Source: Brachymonas wangyanguii
GTDB taxonomy: Bacteria > Pseudomonadota > Gammaproteobacteria > Burkholderiales > Burkholderiaceae_C
Length of the DNA: 64,000 nt
Assembly: GCF_045055315.1 (NCBI RefSeq)
Contig: NZ_CP173677.1
Span: forward strand, 1,302,001 to 1,366,000
Direction of reading: 5' to 3'
Made by a program: the position numbers and the translations under genes. Within the stretch, counting starts at the first letter, position 1; each line of letters begins with the position of its first letter. Positions 7,557-14,704 of the stretch are shown here, in pieces. The notes beneath the pieces are model-generated. The model was not told the origin of the DNA. It saw only the letters and a list, made by a program, of their open reading frames with translations, and did no database searches.

Positions 7557-8621
7557 TCAAGCCTGGTGCAGCGCCTCGGCCACTTCGCGCACCAGCGCTG
7601 AACCGCGATAGATCAGGCCGGTAAATACCTGCACCACGTCGGCGCCGGCAGCGCGCTTGGCACGCGCATCGGCGCCGCTCATGATGCCGCCGGCACCGAT
7701 GATCGGAAAATCCGGGCCCAGTGCCGTGCGCAGCTCGCGGACCACATGGTTGCTCTTCTCGAACACCGGACGACCGCTCAGGCCACCGGCCTCATCGGCA
7801 TGCGGCTGGCCCTGCACGGCTTCGCGGCTGATGGTGGTATTGGTGGCAATCACGCCCAGACGACCACCATGGCGGCCATCGGCGGTCATGCCGTAACGGC
7901 GCAGCGTGCTGGCAATCAGCGCAATCTGTTCCTGTTCCAGATCCGGTGCGATCTTGATGAACAGCGGCTTGTGCTTGCCATGTTGCTGCGCCAGTTGTTC
8001 GCGGCGCTCCATCAGCGTGTCGAGCAGCGCATCCAGCGCCTCGTCACTCTGCAGCGCGCGCAGGTTCTGCGTGTTCGGGCTGCTGATGTTGACGGTGACG
8101 TAATCGGCCCAGGGGTAGACGCCTTCCAGGCCGGCCAGATAGTCGTCCGCTGCCTGCTCGATCGGCGTGCTGGCATTCTTGCCAATGTTCAGGCCAAGCA
8201 GGCGCTTGCTGCCGGCCGGACGGGTGCGCTGCACATTGCGGATAAAGGCCTCCAGGCCATGGTTGTTGAAGCCCATGCGGTTGATTAGCGCCTCCGATTG
8301 CGGCAGGCGGAACATGCGCGGCTTGGGGTTGCCCGGCTGGCCCTTGGGTGTCACCGTGCCGACTTCGACAAAGCCGAAGCCCATGGCTTCCCAGGCGGCA
8401 ATGCACTCGGCGTTCTTGTCCAGGCCAGCAGCCAGGCCGACGCGGTTCGGAAAACGCAGGCCACACAGCGTCACCGGATCATTGACAAAGGGCTGGGAGA
8501 AGGTGCAGCGCAGCGGCGTGTGCTGCAGGCGCGACAGGGAGCTGATGGTGAATTCATGGGCCGCTTCAGCGTCCATGCTGAACAGGGCCGCGCGCGACAG
8601 GGAGTAGGGAATCAGTGCCAT
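7557..8621 (-). CDS. pyrD: Dihydroorotate dehydrogenase, quinone-linked (class 2)
   Basis: A membrane-associated flavoprotein of 354 residues that oxidises dihydroorotate to orotate in pyrimidine synthesis, passing electrons to ubiquinone. The N-terminal amphipathic segment (MALIPYSLSRAALFSMDAE) is the class 2 membrane-binding helix. VNISSPNT holds the catalytic Ser region, and AGGI near the C-terminus binds the FMN phosphate. Start ATG 8621 gives the usual class 2 length; upstream in-frame codons look non-coding. It is divergent from rpiA with 79 bp between, so the promoters share that gap. Its stop lies 17 bp from the NlpE-like gene, tail to tail. Confidence 0.95.
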   Translation of the reverse strand: MALIPYSLSRAALFSMDAEAAHEFTISSLSRLQHTPLRCTFSQPFVNDPVTLCGLRFPNRVGLAAGLDKNAECIAAWEAMGFGFVEVGTVTPKGQPGNPKPRMFRLPQSEALINRMGFNNHGLEAFIRNVQRTRPAGSKRLLGLNIGKNASTPIEQAADDYLAGLEGVYPWADYVTVNISSPNTQNLRALQSDEALDALLDTLMERREQLAQQHGKHKPLFIKIAPDLEQEQIALIASTLRRYGMTADGRHGGRLGVIATNTTISREAVQGQPHADEAGGLSGRPVFEKSNHVVRELRTALGPDFPIIGAGGIMSGADARAKRAAGADVVQVFTGLIYRGSALVREVAEALHQA

Positions 8622-8700
8622 GGAAGAACGATAATGTGCAGTTGTGCGATCAGCGTGATCGCATCTCCCTATTGTCCCAAATCCACGGCAGGAAACCCAC

Positions 8701-9372
8701 ATGACACAAGATGAACTCAAGACCCTGGTTGGCCAGGCGGCGCTGGCCTACGTCACACCCGGCACGATTGTCGGCGTCGGTACCGGCTCCACCGTCAACA
8801 AGTTCATCGATGCCCTGGCTGGTATGAAGGACCAGATCAAGGGCGCGGTCAGCAGTTCTCTGGCCTCGACACAGCGCCTGGAAGCGCTCGGCATTCCGGT
8901 GTTTTCGGCCAGCGAAGCCGGCGAACTCGATGTCTATATCGATGGTGCCGACGAGATCGATGGCCAGGGCTACATGATCAAGGGCGGCGGCGCGGCCCTG
9001 ACGCGCGAAAAAATCGTCGCCGCGCAAAGCCGCCGTTTCATCTGCATTGCCGATGCCAGCAAGCGCGTCGCGGTGCTGGGCCAGTTTCCGTTGCCGGTCG
9101 AGATCATCCCGATGGCCACTGGCCGACTGGTCGAACGCTTTGCCGCCCTGGGTGGCCAGGCCACGGTGCGCGAAAAGGACGGTGCACCGCTGGTCACCGA
9201 CAACGGCCAGCACATTCTGGACGTGCATGGCCTGCAGATCCGTGACCCGCTGGCTTTCGAGAGCGAAGTCAACCAGTGGCCTGGCGTGATCACCGTCGGT
9301 GTGTTTGCGCACCAGAAGGCGACGGTCTGCTTGCTCGGCACCGAACAGGGTGTGGAAACGCTGCAATACTGA
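8701..9372 (+). CDS. rpiA: Ribose-5-phosphate isomerase A
   Basis: A 223-residue enzyme interconverting ribose 5-phosphate and ribulose 5-phosphate in the pentose phosphate pathway. Signature stretches include IVGVGTGSTVNKFI near residue 22, DGADEID (about 81-87, containing the catalytic-site acids) and KGGGAALTREKI (about 94-105). AGGAAA lies 9 nt before ATG 8701. Length matches the family (E. coli 219). The gene stands alone between the pyrD promoter region and the convergent gdhA, whose terminator hairpin also lies just past its stop. Confidence 0.96.
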   Translation: MTQDELKTLVGQAALAYVTPGTIVGVGTGSTVNKFIDALAGMKDQIKGAVSSSLASTQRLEALGIPVFSASEAGELDVYIDGADEIDGQGYMIKGGGAALTREKIVAAQSRRFICIADASKRVAVLGQFPLPVEIIPMATGRLVERFAALGGQATVREKDGAPLVTDNGQHILDVHGLQIRDPLAFESEVNQWPGVITVGVFAHQKATVCLLGTEQGVETLQY

Positions 9373-9381
9373 GTATGGACG

Positions 9382-9419
9382 AAAAAAATCCCGTCCGGGA
9401 TCAACTCCACGGACGGGAT
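9382..9419 (-). terminator. Intrinsic terminator of gdhA, shared 3' region with rpiA
   Basis: ATCCCGTCCG (9388-9397) pairs with CGGACGGGAT (9410-9419). On the minus strand the stem is followed by a T7 run (A7 at 9382-9388 on the plus strand), making it a good terminator for gdhA. The stem may also stop rpiA transcripts, though without a T run on that side. Confidence 0.88.
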
Positions 9420-9440
9420 GGGTTCAGGCGCTGAACGAGA

Positions 9441-10802
9441 TCAGATCACGCCTTGGCCCAGCATGGCGTCAGCCACTTTCACGAAGCCGGCGATGTTGGC
9501 GCCGTTCACGTAGTTGACGCGGCTGCGCGGTGCCGTGTTGCCGTTTTCCGCGCCGTGCTGCACGCAGCTGATATGGATATCCTTCATGATTTCCTGCAGG
9601 CGGGCATCCACTTCCGGCGCGCCCCAGTACAGGCGCTGCGCGCCCTGGGCCATTTCCAGGCCGGAGACGGCCACGCCACCGGCGTTGCTGGCCTTGCCCG
9701 GCGCATACAGCACGCCGGACTCCAGGAACACGTCGATCGCGTCCAGCGTGCTCGGCATGTTGGCACCTTCGGCCACGCAGCTCACGCCGTTCTTCACCAG
9801 CTCGCGCGCGTCGTCACCGCCCAGTTCGTTCTGGGTGGCGCAGGGCAGGGCGATATCGACCGGGATATGCCAGGGCTTCTTGCCGGCGTGGTATTCCAGG
9901 CCAAAGGCATCGGCAAACTCGGTCAGGCGGCCACGCTTGACGTTCTTCAGCTCCATCAGGGCCTGCAGCTTTTCCGGGTTGAAGCCGTCGGCATCGTAGA
10001 CCGTGCCGTCAGAGTCGGAGCAGGTCACGACCTTGGCACCGTGGTGCATGGACTTCTCGATGGCGTACTGCGCCACGTTGCCGGAGCCGGAGACCGACAC
10101 CGTCATGCCTTCCATGGACTTGCCGGCGTGGTTCAGCATGGCCTCGACGAAGTAGACCAGGCCGTAGCCGGTGGCTTCCGGGCGGATCAGGCTGCCGCCA
10201 AAGGACAGGCCACGGCCGGTGAAGACAGTACCGTTGATATTGGTCAGCTTCTTCATCATGCCGTTCATGTAACCGACTTCACGCGCACCTACGCCGATGT
10301 CGCCAGCCGGCACGTCGGTATCGGGGCCGATGTGGCGGTACAACTCGGAAATCAGCGCATGGCAGAAGCGCATCACTTCGGCATCGCTGCGGCCCTTGGG
10401 GTCGAAGTCGGAGCCGCCCTTGCCGCCGCCCATGGGCAGCGTGGTCAGCGCGTTCTTGAAGGTCTGCTCAAACGCCAGGAACTTCAGGATCGACAAGTTG
10501 ACGGACGGGTGGAAGCGCATGCCGCCCTTGTACGGGCCGATGGCGTTGTTGTGCTGGATGCGGAAGGCACGGTTGACCTGCACCTGGCCCTGGTCGTCCA
10601 TCCAGGTCACGCGGAACTGGATCACGCGCTCGGGTTCGCACAGGCGCTCCAGCAGGCCTTGCTGGCCATAGCGCGGGTTCTTTTCGATAAACGGCCACAG
10701 GCTGCCCAGCACTTCGTGGACGGCTTGCAGGAATTCCGGCTGCTGGGGGTCGCGCTTGCGGAGCTTGATCAGGAAATCGTCTAGGGATGCAATCTGTGCC
10801 AT
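9441..10802 (-). CDS. gdhA: NADP-type glutamate dehydrogenase
   Basis: A 453-residue enzyme for reductive amination of 2-oxoglutarate to glutamate, an entry point for ammonium. Substrate-site stretches are clear: GPYKGGMRFHPSVN with the ligand-binding Lys, then LPMGGGKGGSDFDPKG with the second catalytic Lys region, and PAGDIGVGAREVGYM. A Rossmann motif VSGSGNVAQYA follows. Length and sequence match the hexameric (class I) enzyme of E. coli type, which is usually NADPH-specific; cofactor choice is inferred. ATG 10802 starts the family sequence, but no Shine-Dalgarno sequence is visible; a terminator-like hairpin ends 27 nt upstream in the leader, suggesting attenuation. Confidence 0.95.
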   Translation of the reverse strand: MAQIASLDDFLIKLRKRDPQQPEFLQAVHEVLGSLWPFIEKNPRYGQQGLLERLCEPERVIQFRVTWMDDQGQVQVNRAFRIQHNNAIGPYKGGMRFHPSVNLSILKFLAFEQTFKNALTTLPMGGGKGGSDFDPKGRSDAEVMRFCHALISELYRHIGPDTDVPAGDIGVGAREVGYMNGMMKKLTNINGTVFTGRGLSFGGSLIRPEATGYGLVYFVEAMLNHAGKSMEGMTVSVSGSGNVAQYAIEKSMHHGAKVVTCSDSDGTVYDADGFNPEKLQALMELKNVKRGRLTEFADAFGLEYHAGKKPWHIPVDIALPCATQNELGGDDARELVKNGVSCVAEGANMPSTLDAIDVFLESGVLYAPGKASNAGGVAVSGLEMAQGAQRLYWGAPEVDARLQEIMKDIHISCVQHGAENGNTAPRSRVNYVNGANIAGFVKVADAMLGQGVI

Positions 10803-10829
10803 GGTCGTCAATCGAAAATGTGTAGGGAC

Positions 10830-10914
10830 AAAAAAGCCGGCAGTTACATCCGGCCGGCGTCAGGGAGCCCTTGTGAGGTGTGTATGACCTGGTAAGGATA
10901 CATCCGTAATTATA
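10830..10914 (-). promoter_or_regulatory. gdhA promoter and attenuator-like leader
   Basis: Reading the minus strand, a perfect TATAAT (10914-10909) has only a poor -35. About 50 nt downstream GCCGGC (10858-10853) pairs with GCCGGC (10841-10836) and is followed by T6 (10835-10830), an intrinsic terminator shape placed 27 nt before the gdhA ATG. A small open frame, ATG at 10903 to TAA at 10844 (19 codons), ends inside the hairpin loop. prlC already has its own terminator upstream, so this hairpin belongs to the gdhA leader. Confidence 0.45.
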
Positions 10915-10950
10915 GGCATCCCTGTCGGCCATGAAACGTTGCAATGCAAG

Positions 10951-10989
10951 AAAAATCGGGCACCGTTTTCCCGCAGGTTCACGGTGCCC
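10951..10989 (-). terminator. Intrinsic terminator of prlC
   Basis: GGGCACCGT (10958-10966) pairs with ACGGTGCCC (10981-10989); on the minus strand the stem is followed by GATTTTTC, giving a T5 run. It lies 8 bp past the prlC stop. Confidence 0.88.
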
Positions 10990-10996
10990 ATGGCGT

Positions 10997-13063
10997 TCAG
11001 GCGGCGACTGCCGTGTCTGCCATGCCCTGATGGCGCAGCAGGGCATCCACCGAAGGCTCACGACCCCGGAATGCCTTGAACGACTCCATGGCCGGGCGGC
11101 TGCCGCCCATTTCCAGGATCTGCTCGCGGTAGCGGCGTGCCGTGGCCGGGTCCGGGCTGCCGTCGGCAGCCGCGGTTTCCTCGAAGGCGGCATAGGCATC
11201 GGCACTCAGCACCTCGGCCCACTTGTAGCTGTAGTAGCCGGCTGCGTAGCCACCGGCAAAGATGTGGCTGAAGGTGTGCGACATACGGTTGTAGGGCGGT
11301 GTCGGCAGCACGGCCACTTCCTCGCGCACCTGGCGCAGCAGCGGCATCACGTCCTCCGGCGCTGTTGCCTGGCTGTGCAGCAGCATGTCGAACAGGGCAA
11401 ATTCCACCTGGCGCAGCGTCTGCATGCCGCTCTGGAAGTTCTTGGCCGCCAGCATGCGCTCGAACAGCTCGCGCGGCAGCGGCTCGCCACTATCGACGTG
11501 TGCCGTCATGTTCTGCAGCACATGCCATTCCCAGCAGAAGTTTTCCATGAACTGGCTCGGCAGCTCTACCGCATCCCACTCCACGCCGTTGATGCCGGAG
11601 ACATCGTGCTCGTTGATGCGCGTGAGCATGTGGTGCAGGCCGTGGCCGGCTTCGTGGAACAGCGTGATCACGTCATCGTGCGTGAGCAGCGGCGGCTTGC
11701 CGTTGACGCCGGCGGCAAAGTTGCACACCAGATGCGCAATCGGTGTCTGCAGCTGTGGGGTGTCCGGGCGCTGCCAGCGGTCGCGCACGCCGTCCATCCA
11801 GGCACCGCCACGCTTGCCGTTGCGCGCCGGCGGATCCAGGTAGAACTGGCCCACCAGCTGGCCGTCGCGTTCGAGCCGGTAGAACTCGACGCTGTCATGC
11901 CAGACCGGTGCCTGGTCGCGCGTGATCTTCAGGTCGAACAGCGTCTCGACGATGCGGAACAGGCCGGCCATCACCTTGGGCGCGGTGAAATACTGTTTCA
12001 CCTCCTGCTCGCTGAAGGCATAGCGCGCCTCCTTGAGCTTTTCGCTGATATAGGTCCAGTCCCAGGGTTGCGGATCGTCCAGTCCCAGCTGCTCGCGCGC
12101 AAATTGGCGCAGGTCGGCCACATCGCGTTCGGCATGCGGACGTGCCTTGGCAGCCAGGTCGCGCAAAAAGGCAATCACCTGGTCTGGCGTGTCAGCCATC
12201 TTGGGTACCAGCGAGACTTCGGCAAAGTTGCGGTAGCCCAGCAGCCGCGATTCTTCCTGGCGCAGCGCCAGGATCTCGGCCATGATCGCCGAGTTGTCAA
12301 ACTGCTGGCCATCTCCTTCGGCCTGGTCCGAGGCACGCGTGGTGTAGGCGCGGTAGAGTTTTTCGCGCAGCGCGCTGCTGTGGGCAAACTGCATCAGTGG
12401 CAGATAGACCGGCAGCTTCAGTGTCAGCTTGTGGCCATCGCGGCCTTCGGCCTCGGCGGCAGCGCGGGTGGCATCGATCACGTCCTGCGGCACGCCGTCC
12501 AGCTCGTCGGCGTTGACGTACAGCGCCCAGCTGTCGGTGGCGTCCAGCGCATTTTCGCTGAACTTCTGCACCAGCGTCGCCATGCGCTCCTGGATCTCGG
12601 CGTAACGCTGCTTGTCGGCGCCCTGCAGTTCGGCACCGCTGAGCACGAAGCCGCGCAGCGCATTCTTCAGCGCCTGCTGCTGTTCCGCCGTCAGCGTGGC
12701 GGCATCGATCGCCTTGTACTTGGCATACAGGCGTTCGTCGGCACCCAGACGGGTCCAGTAGTCGGAAATCGCCGGCAGCATGGCGTTGTAGGCGGCGCGC
12801 AGCTCGGGCGTGTCACATACGCTCTTGAGGTGGCCGACCGTGCCCCAGGCGCGACCCAGGCGTTCGGTGGCCACGTCCAAGGTGGCGGAGAGCTGCAGCC
12901 AATCGGCCGGAAAATCATCGGCCGTGACCGTGCTCAGCGCCTGGTCGGCCGCCGCCAGCAGCTGCTCGATGGCGGGTTGCACGTGTTCGGGCTGCACCTG
13001 GTCAAACAGGGGCAGGCCATCGAACTGGAGGAGGGGGTTGGAAGCGGAGTTGGTGGTCGTCAT
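10997..13063 (-). CDS. prlC: Oligopeptidase A, M3 zinc metallopeptidase
   Basis: A 688-residue cytosolic metallo-oligopeptidase that degrades peptides, including cleaved signal peptides. The zinc motif HEAGH is at residues 470-474, with the third ligand expected in the ENFCWEW segment downstream. The N-terminal alpha-helical region and the sequence GFVLSGAELQGADKQRY are typical of the PrlC/OpdA branch rather than of the Dcp branch. Start ATG 13063 begins the usual family N-terminus. It follows folD on the same strand with a 70-bp gap and carries its own terminator. Length equals the E. coli protein (680) closely. Confidence 0.95.
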   Translation of the reverse strand: MTTTNSASNPLLQFDGLPLFDQVQPEHVQPAIEQLLAAADQALSTVTADDFPADWLQLSATLDVATERLGRAWGTVGHLKSVCDTPELRAAYNAMLPAISDYWTRLGADERLYAKYKAIDAATLTAEQQQALKNALRGFVLSGAELQGADKQRYAEIQERMATLVQKFSENALDATDSWALYVNADELDGVPQDVIDATRAAAEAEGRDGHKLTLKLPVYLPLMQFAHSSALREKLYRAYTTRASDQAEGDGQQFDNSAIMAEILALRQEESRLLGYRNFAEVSLVPKMADTPDQVIAFLRDLAAKARPHAERDVADLRQFAREQLGLDDPQPWDWTYISEKLKEARYAFSEQEVKQYFTAPKVMAGLFRIVETLFDLKITRDQAPVWHDSVEFYRLERDGQLVGQFYLDPPARNGKRGGAWMDGVRDRWQRPDTPQLQTPIAHLVCNFAAGVNGKPPLLTHDDVITLFHEAGHGLHHMLTRINEHDVSGINGVEWDAVELPSQFMENFCWEWHVLQNMTAHVDSGEPLPRELFERMLAAKNFQSGMQTLRQVEFALFDMLLHSQATAPEDVMPLLRQVREEVAVLPTPPYNRMSHTFSHIFAGGYAAGYYSYKWAEVLSADAYAAFEETAAADGSPDPATARRYREQILEMGGSRPAMESFKAFRGREPSVDALLRHQGMADTAVAA

Positions 13064-13133
13064 GTAGGGCAGTGTAGGGGCAAAATCCGGCGCTTCAAGC
13101 CGGTCATGCCCGCAACCCTGCCCACCGGCTGGC

Positions 13134-13985
13134 TTATGCGGCTGCGCGTTCGGCCGATTCGATGGTGTTGACCAGCAGCATGGTGATGGTCATCGGGCCG
13201 ACGCCGCCCGGCACTGGCGTGATGTAGCCCGCCACTTCCTTCACGCCGTCAAAATCGACGTCGCCGCACAGCTTGCCTTCGTCGTTGCGGTTCATGCCCA
13301 CGTCGATCACCACTGCGCCCGACTTCACCATGTCGGCGGTCAGCACGTTGCGCTTGCCCACGGCAGCAACGATCACGTCGGCCTGCAGCGTCTGCGCCTT
13401 CAGGTCAGTGGTGGCGCTGTGGCAGATGGTGACGGTGGCGCTGCGCGACAGCAGCATCAGCGCCATCGGCTTGCCGACGATATTGCTGCGGCCGATCACC
13501 ACCGCGTGCTTGCCGCGCAGGTCGTAGCCGATGCTGTCCAGCATCTTCATGCAGCCGTAGGGCGTGCAGGGCTGGAAGCCGGGCATGCCGGTCATCAGCG
13601 CGCCGGCGCTGGCGATATGGAAGCCGTCCACGTCCTTGGCCGGGCTGATCGCCTCGATCACCTTTTGCGCATCAATATGCGCCGGCAGCGGCAGCTGCAC
13701 CAGGATGCCGTGGATGGACGGATCGTTGTTCAGTGCCTCGACGCGCGCCAGCAGCTCGGCTTCGCTCATCGTGGCATCGTATTTTTCGAGCACGGAATGC
13801 AGGCCGTTGTCTTCGCAGGCCTTGACCTTGTTGCGCACATAGACCTGGCTGGCCGGGTTGTCACCCACCAGGATCACGGCCAGGCCCGGCGTCACGCCAC
13901 GCGCCTTGAGCGCGGCGGCACGTTCGGCCACTTCGGTGCGGAGCTGTCGGGAAAGGGCGTTGCCATCGATGATCTGTGCTGTCAT
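13134..13985 (-). CDS. folD: Bifunctional methylenetetrahydrofolate dehydrogenase / cyclohydrolase
   Basis: A 283-residue NADP-dependent enzyme of one-carbon metabolism that turns 5,10-methylene-THF into 10-formyl-THF. Visible signatures are the substrate region YVRNKVKACEDNGL with its active-site Lys, QLPLPAHID, and the Rossmann-type stretch VIGRSNIVGKPMALMLL; PGGVGPMTITMLL closes the protein. Start ATG 13985. It lies between the response regulator, which has its own terminator, and prlC. Nothing unusual is seen. Confidence 0.97.
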   Translation of the reverse strand: MTAQIIDGNALSRQLRTEVAERAAALKARGVTPGLAVILVGDNPASQVYVRNKVKACEDNGLHSVLEKYDATMSEAELLARVEALNNDPSIHGILVQLPLPAHIDAQKVIEAISPAKDVDGFHIASAGALMTGMPGFQPCTPYGCMKMLDSIGYDLRGKHAVVIGRSNIVGKPMALMLLSRSATVTICHSATTDLKAQTLQADVIVAAVGKRNVLTADMVKSGAVVIDVGMNRNDEGKLCGDVDFDGVKEVAGYITPVPGGVGPMTITMLLVNTIESAERAAA

Positions 13986-14000
13986 GTGCGGAATTGGTAG

Positions 14001-14036
14001 TAGAAAAAAAGAAAAACCCGCAGCGGACTGCGGGGG
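14001..14036 (-). terminator. Intrinsic terminator of the response-regulator operon
   Basis: CCCGCAG (14017-14023) pairs with CTGCGGG (14028-14034) over a 4-nt loop. On the minus strand it is followed by a long T-rich tract (plus-strand A-rich 14003-14016), so the regulator/kinase unit ends here before folD. Confidence 0.88.
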
Positions 14037-14048
14037 GAGGGTACGGGA

Positions 14049-14675
14049 TCAGGCCTTGTTGGCGCTGGACCCCAGGGCCACCTTGAGCAGGTCGGCCACG
14101 GTATTGGCGTTGAGCTTTTCCATGATGTTGGCGCGGTGCGCTTCCACCGTCTTGATGCTGATGTTCAGGTCATCGGCAATCTGCTTGTTCAGGCGGCCGG
14201 CGACGATGCGTTCCAGCACCTGGGCTTCGCGGTTGGTCAGCTTGCCCAGCAGCGATTCACGCGTGCTGGCCATCTGGTGTTCCGCAAAGCTGCTTTGCGC
14301 GGACTTGAGCATCTTCTCGACCAGGGCCTCGAGCTCTTCCTCGCGGAAGGGCTTCTGGATGAAGTCGAGTGCGCCTTTCTTCATGGTTTCGACCGCCATC
14401 GGTACATCACCATGGCCGGTGATGAAGACGATGGGAAGCGGCGACTTGCGCTCCAGCAGGCGATCCTGCAGCTCCAGGCCGCTCATGCCGCCCATGCGGA
14501 TATCGGCGAACAGGCAGGCCACCTCGCGCGGATCGTAGCGGGTCAGGAAGCTTTCGGCAGAGTCGAAGCAGCGCACGCGGTAACCCTTGCCCTCCAGTAG
14601 CCACTGCAGGGAGTCGCGCACGCCTTCATCATCATCTACAACGTAAATAGTGCCTTTTTCCGGAATCAAGCTCAT
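14049..14675 (-). CDS. FixJ-family response regulator (receiver plus LuxR-type HTH)
   Basis: A 208-residue two-component regulator. The receiver domain (about 8-125) shows the acidic pair Asp15-Asp16, phosphoacceptor Asp58 in FADIRMGG, the conserved Thr in FITGHGDVPMAVE and Lys in FIQKPF. The C-terminal domain (about 140-205) contains LTNREAQVLERIVAGRLNKQIADDL, a LuxR/FixJ helix-turn-helix. Start ATG 14675 follows AGAGAG; in-frame codons upstream overlap the kinase gene. The kinase stop is 29 bp upstream on the same strand, so the pair is an operon. Position next to aceEF suggests control of pyruvate dehydrogenase or related carbon/redox genes; that is inference from context. Confidence 0.93.
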   Translation of the reverse strand: MSLIPEKGTIYVVDDDEGVRDSLQWLLEGKGYRVRCFDSAESFLTRYDPREVACLFADIRMGGMSGLELQDRLLERKSPLPIVFITGHGDVPMAVETMKKGALDFIQKPFREEELEALVEKMLKSAQSSFAEHQMASTRESLLGKLTNREAQVLERIVAGRLNKQIADDLNISIKTVEAHRANIMEKLNANTVADLLKVALGSSANKA

Positions 14676-14704
14676 GGTCTCTCTTGTGTCTGTAGTTGTG
14701 CTAT

